NCBI GenBank assembly: GCA_023701205.1
Contig: JAMPXJ010000007.1
Span: forward strand, 84,516-148,515
Source of the DNA: Oligoflexia bacterium
Lineage (GTDB): Bacteria > Bdellovibrionota > UBA1018
Direction: 5' to 3'
DNA length: 64,000 bases
Shown here: one piece after another, positions 61,845-64,000 of the stretch
Layout of the letters: each line of letters starts with the position of its first letter
Numbering within the stretch: position 1 is the stretch's first letter
Notes under the pieces: generated by a model
Seen by the model: the letters and a program-made list of their open reading frames with translations, nothing else
Database searches by the model: none
What the model was told of the DNA's origin: nothing
Made by a program: the position numbers and the translations under genes

Positions 61845-62999
61845 ATGCGCTATCTTCAAAAACAGATCCAGCTGGATCTGGCCAAAAAGATGGTTTTCCT
61901 GGGAGGCCCCCGGCAGGTGGGCAAGACCACTGTCGGGCTTCAACTCTTGCACAAGACAAGGGGCTCGGAATTACCAGGGAGAGAGCATGCGGCTTATCTG
62001 AATTGGGATGTTCCGGCTTCCAGAGACCAGATTTTGCGAGGAGAGTTTCCCGGCGATCAGAAGCTGATCGTTCTGGATGAAATTCACAAGTTCTCCCGTT
62101 GGAGAAATCTCCTCAAGGGCTTTTTTGACCAGTACCAGGGAAAAAAGTCATTTCTCGTATCGGGGTCTGCCCGGCTCGATTATTATAACCGCGGAGGGGA
62201 TTCTTTACAGGGACGATACCATTACTTACGCTTGCATCCGCTGAGTCTGCGGGAGTTATCCGGGCAGGGAGTGCCTTCGTCCGGGGTCGTGAAGGATTTG
62301 CTGGAGTTCGGCGGTTTTCCGGAGCCTTTTTTCGGTAAGGACAAAGTGGAATGGCGGCGCTGGCAACGAGAGCGTGCAGATCGCGTGGTGCAAGAGGACC
62401 TTCGGGATCTGGAACGGGTGCAGGATGTCGCGCTGATTCGACTCTTGGTGGACGCGCTTCCGGAACGCGTGGGTTCCCCGCTTTCCGTCAACAAGCTTGC
62501 ACTGGCGCTCGAGGTTTCACACCCGACACTGAAGCGTTACCTCGAAATTCTGGAAAATCTGTATGTGGCGTATCGCATCTCCCCCTTTGGCGGGCCAAAA
62601 ATCCGCGCGGTGAAAAAGGAGCAAAAGCTTTATCTTTGGGACTGGTCCACGGTCGAGGATGAGGGAGCCCGCTTCGAGAACCTGATGGCAAGCCAGCTAC
62701 TCAAATACTGCCATTTTAGGGAAGACACCGAAGGATATCGCATGGAGCTCCGCTATCTTCGCGATACGGACGGACGCGAGGTGGATTTCGTGGTCCTGCA
62801 GGACCGGAAACCTGTTTTCGCGGTCGAATGCAAAGCGGGAGACAGACAGCTATCTTCCCATATCCGGTATTTCAGGGAACGTACCCGGATCCCTCGTTTT
62901 TACCAGGTTCACCTGGGTCAAAAGGATTACGGTGATCCTGAAACGGGGGGGAGAGTCCTGCCCTTTGAGCGCTTTTGCGAAGAGCTCGAGTTGCCCTGA
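61845..62999 (+). CDS. AAA ATPase with DUF4143 domain
   Basis: 384 residues from the ATG at 61845; an ATG at 61794 would add 17 residues encoded by the repeat motifs and is less likely. Walker A GGPRQVGKTTVGLQ (about 20-33) and Walker B LIVLDEIHKFSRW are intact, SGSARLDYY is the sensor region, and the C-terminal DUF4143 domain ends in a nuclease-like REVDFVVLQDRKPVFAVECK motif. These ATPases are widespread in genomes, often mobile or poorly conserved, with unknown targets. In contrast to the decayed relative at 12933-13687, this copy is intact. Its GC content looks lower than its neighbours, suggesting transfer. Confidence 0.9.
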   Translation: MRYLQKQIQLDLAKKMVFLGGPRQVGKTTVGLQLLHKTRGSELPGREHAAYLNWDVPASRDQILRGEFPGDQKLIVLDEIHKFSRWRNLLKGFFDQYQGKKSFLVSGSARLDYYNRGGDSLQGRYHYLRLHPLSLRELSGQGVPSSGVVKDLLEFGGFPEPFFGKDKVEWRRWQRERADRVVQEDLRDLERVQDVALIRLLVDALPERVGSPLSVNKLALALEVSHPTLKRYLEILENLYVAYRISPFGGPKIRAVKKEQKLYLWDWSTVEDEGARFENLMASQLLKYCHFREDTEGYRMELRYLRDTDGREVDFVVLQDRKPVFAVECKAGDRQLSSHIRYFRERTRIPRFYQVHLGQKDYGDPETGGRVLPFERFCEELELP

Positions 63000-63011
63000 A
63001 CGGCCTTTTTG

Positions 63012-63404
63012 TCAGACGCCGGCTCCCGCGATTCGAGCACCTTGCGATAGATCGCGCAGATCTCCGGGGAGCTTGAGCGGGCGATGCTTCGGGGTCGAGC
63101 CGAGGTCGGCGCTCGTCGCAAGCAGCTCGAAGAAAGCTCGAAGATCGATATCCGGTTCGGTGTTCGTCAGGTAAGTCGCAAGTGGTGGCGCCACGCTGGG
63201 CTCTTTCGGGCTCGATAGCTCTTGAAAAAAGAACGCGACGAGCTGCGCGCGCGGGAGCTCCTCGAAGAGCCGATGGAAGTCCTCTTTGCTTTGCTGGCGG
63301 GCATAGGGCCAGTTCGCCGTCGGGCAATCCGCGGCCAGGCAGCTCGCGAAAGGGAGTGCCAGGGTGAAGAAGGCGATGAGCAAGGCTTGCATGGGCTTTC
63401 TCAT
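63012..63404 (-). CDS. Small secreted protein, unknown function
   Basis: 130 residues. A signal peptide (residues 1-25, ending CLAAD) marks it as exported. The mature part is short, with DCPTANWPYARQQSKEDFHR then a helical LFEELPRAQLVAFFFQEL. Three cysteines at most. No family recognised. It overlaps the upstream gene by four bases and is convergent with the ATPase gene. Confidence 0.65.
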   Translation of the reverse strand: MRKPMQALLIAFFTLALPFASCLAADCPTANWPYARQQSKEDFHRLFEELPRAQLVAFFFQELSSPKEPSVAPPLATYLTNTEPDIDLRAFFELLATSADLGSTPKHRPLKLPGDLRDLSQGARIAGAGV

Positions 63405-63931
63405 GGCGCATCTCCGGCAGGCGAACAGCTTTGACTCGAAGTCTCGACGGTGAAGCGGTCATCTTCGAGAAACGGTTTGTAGGTGATCTTCGTGGTCTCG
63501 CCCTCGAAACGGCTGATCAGCCAGAAGTCGGGGACGTAGACCTTTTTTACGCACGGATTTTGGAGGATCTCCGCGATCAGCTTCGCGGTGGCCACGGGGT
63601 CGTAACCGCAGTTTGTCTCCCAGGAAGTAGCCGTTCTGGCCGCAAGCGGAGAAAACTGCGGCAGCCCGGCCCGGGCTTGGAGCTGGGTCAGGAAGTTATC
63701 GAGATTGTCCGCAAGAAAGGCATCGCGGTCATCAGGTGTATGTAGCAGGGCTTTCATGGTGTCGCCTATTCCCATTCCCATGCCATAGCCGCCGTACATG
63801 TCACGGGTGGGCTGGGAAATTCGAGCCAGGCAGTCGGCGTCCCAGCCCAAGCTAGCAGGCCGTTGATAAACCAGCGTCTTGGCAGGACGCGGACCTGATT
63901 TTGAGTTTTTGGAATGGGTTCGGACCTGCAA
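63401..63931 (-). CDS. Hypothetical protein, uncertain start
   Basis: 176 residues if begun at a TTG (63929-63931); an in-frame stop lies at 63968-63970, so no longer form exists. The first likely ATG is at 63797-63799 (132 residues), but neither start has a ribosome-binding site. The sequence contains a Gly/Met-rich stretch (MYGGYGMGMGIGDTMKALL), then ATSWETNCGYDPVATAKLIA and VKKVYVPDFWLISRFEGETT. Three Cys in the second half suggest an exported protein, yet no signal peptide is visible at either start, so the true N-terminus may have been lost to a frameshift. It is translationally coupled to the gene at 63404. Confidence 0.5.
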   Translation of the reverse strand: MQVRTHSKNSKSGPRPAKTLVYQRPASLGWDADCLARISQPTRDMYGGYGMGMGIGDTMKALLHTPDDRDAFLADNLDNFLTQLQARAGLPQFSPLAARTATSWETNCGYDPVATAKLIAEILQNPCVKKVYVPDFWLISRFEGETTKITYKPFLEDDRFTVETSSQSCSPAGDAP

Positions 63932-64000
63932 TTCGCAGGGGCGGAGCCGCCCGGGTGCCTTTCGCCGCTACGCGAACCGCGGCATCGACGTAAGTCGGAC
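63932..64000. other. Right edge of the window
   Basis: 69 bases with a short GC hairpin, GGGCGGAGCCGCCC (63939-63952). No gene can be assigned; the sequence may belong to a promoter or an extragenic repeat of the next region. Confidence 0.3.

Noticed and set aside
63939..63952. Hairpin GGGCGGAGCCGCCC as a terminator
   Set aside because: It has no U-tail and sits at the window edge, so function cannot be judged.

Overview
The window is a GC-rich (roughly 60-65% by eye), densely packed bacterial chromosome segment with about 55 protein genes and no rRNA, tRNA, CRISPR array, insertion sequence or prophage that I could see. Several features point to the Bdellovibrionota (Bdellovibrio-like or Oligoflexia-like bacteria) or a close relative: a TIGR02147-type regulator, a secreted GNGGD-type protein, many small secreted proteins without close families, and a TPR regulator. 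This placement is inference; no 16S gene or ribosomal protein cluster is present to test it.

Layout. 1-6.3 kb: partial DoxX protein, lgt, an ArsR-rhodanese fusion next to an operator-like palindrome, an erythromycin-esterase-like protein, a host-attachment family protein, asparaginase, a small Pro-rich secreted protein and a periplasmic YceI protein. 6.3-17.5 kb is the accessory part: a secreted MetX-like acyltransferase homologue, a TPR-regulator/secreted-protease pair flanked by two small secreted proteins that share a 44-bp upstream element, a BdbC/DsbA-like disulfide pair, a decayed DUF4143 ATPase, a TIGR02147 regulator coupled to a secreted GNGGD protein, and a further secreted protein of unknown function. 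17.5-19.2 kb: a PAS histidine kinase with an overlapping single-domain response regulator.

19.5-33.2 kb is the centrepiece: korAB (2-oxoacid:ferredoxin oxidoreductase), then nuoABCDHIJKLMN with no nuoE, nuoF or nuoG, then a two-cluster ferredoxin, all on one strand, tightly spaced and closed by a strong terminator. The simplest reading is that 2-oxoacid oxidation reduces ferredoxin, which feeds an 11-subunit proton-pumping complex I.

33.2-44.6 kb: a radical SAM protein, a short RecQ helicase, and envelope/glycan genes (LPG-synthase-type membrane protein, four GT2 and one GT9 glycosyltransferases, UDP-glucose dehydrogenase, an OmpA-type lipoprotein, a small Lys/Ala-rich exported protein). 44.7-51.2 kb: an operon read leftward as lepA, a signal-peptidase-I homologue lacking both catalytic residues, pyrB, pyrC, carA and an unknown protein. 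51.3-57.2 kb: an RNA methyltransferase, a PilF-like TPR lipoprotein, RodZ, an AT-rich convergent gap with DnaA boxes, an LptF/LptG permease and a WcaJ-type sugar-phosphate transferase. 57.2-64 kb: leucyl aminopeptidase, a secreted trypsin-like protease, AsnS, TrmL, an intact DUF4143 ATPase behind repeated operator-like motifs, and two overlapping unknown genes.

Recurring themes are a large secreted/envelope complement, extensive translational coupling through ATGA overlaps, and two DUF4143 ATPase loci with palindromic start regions, one dead and one alive.
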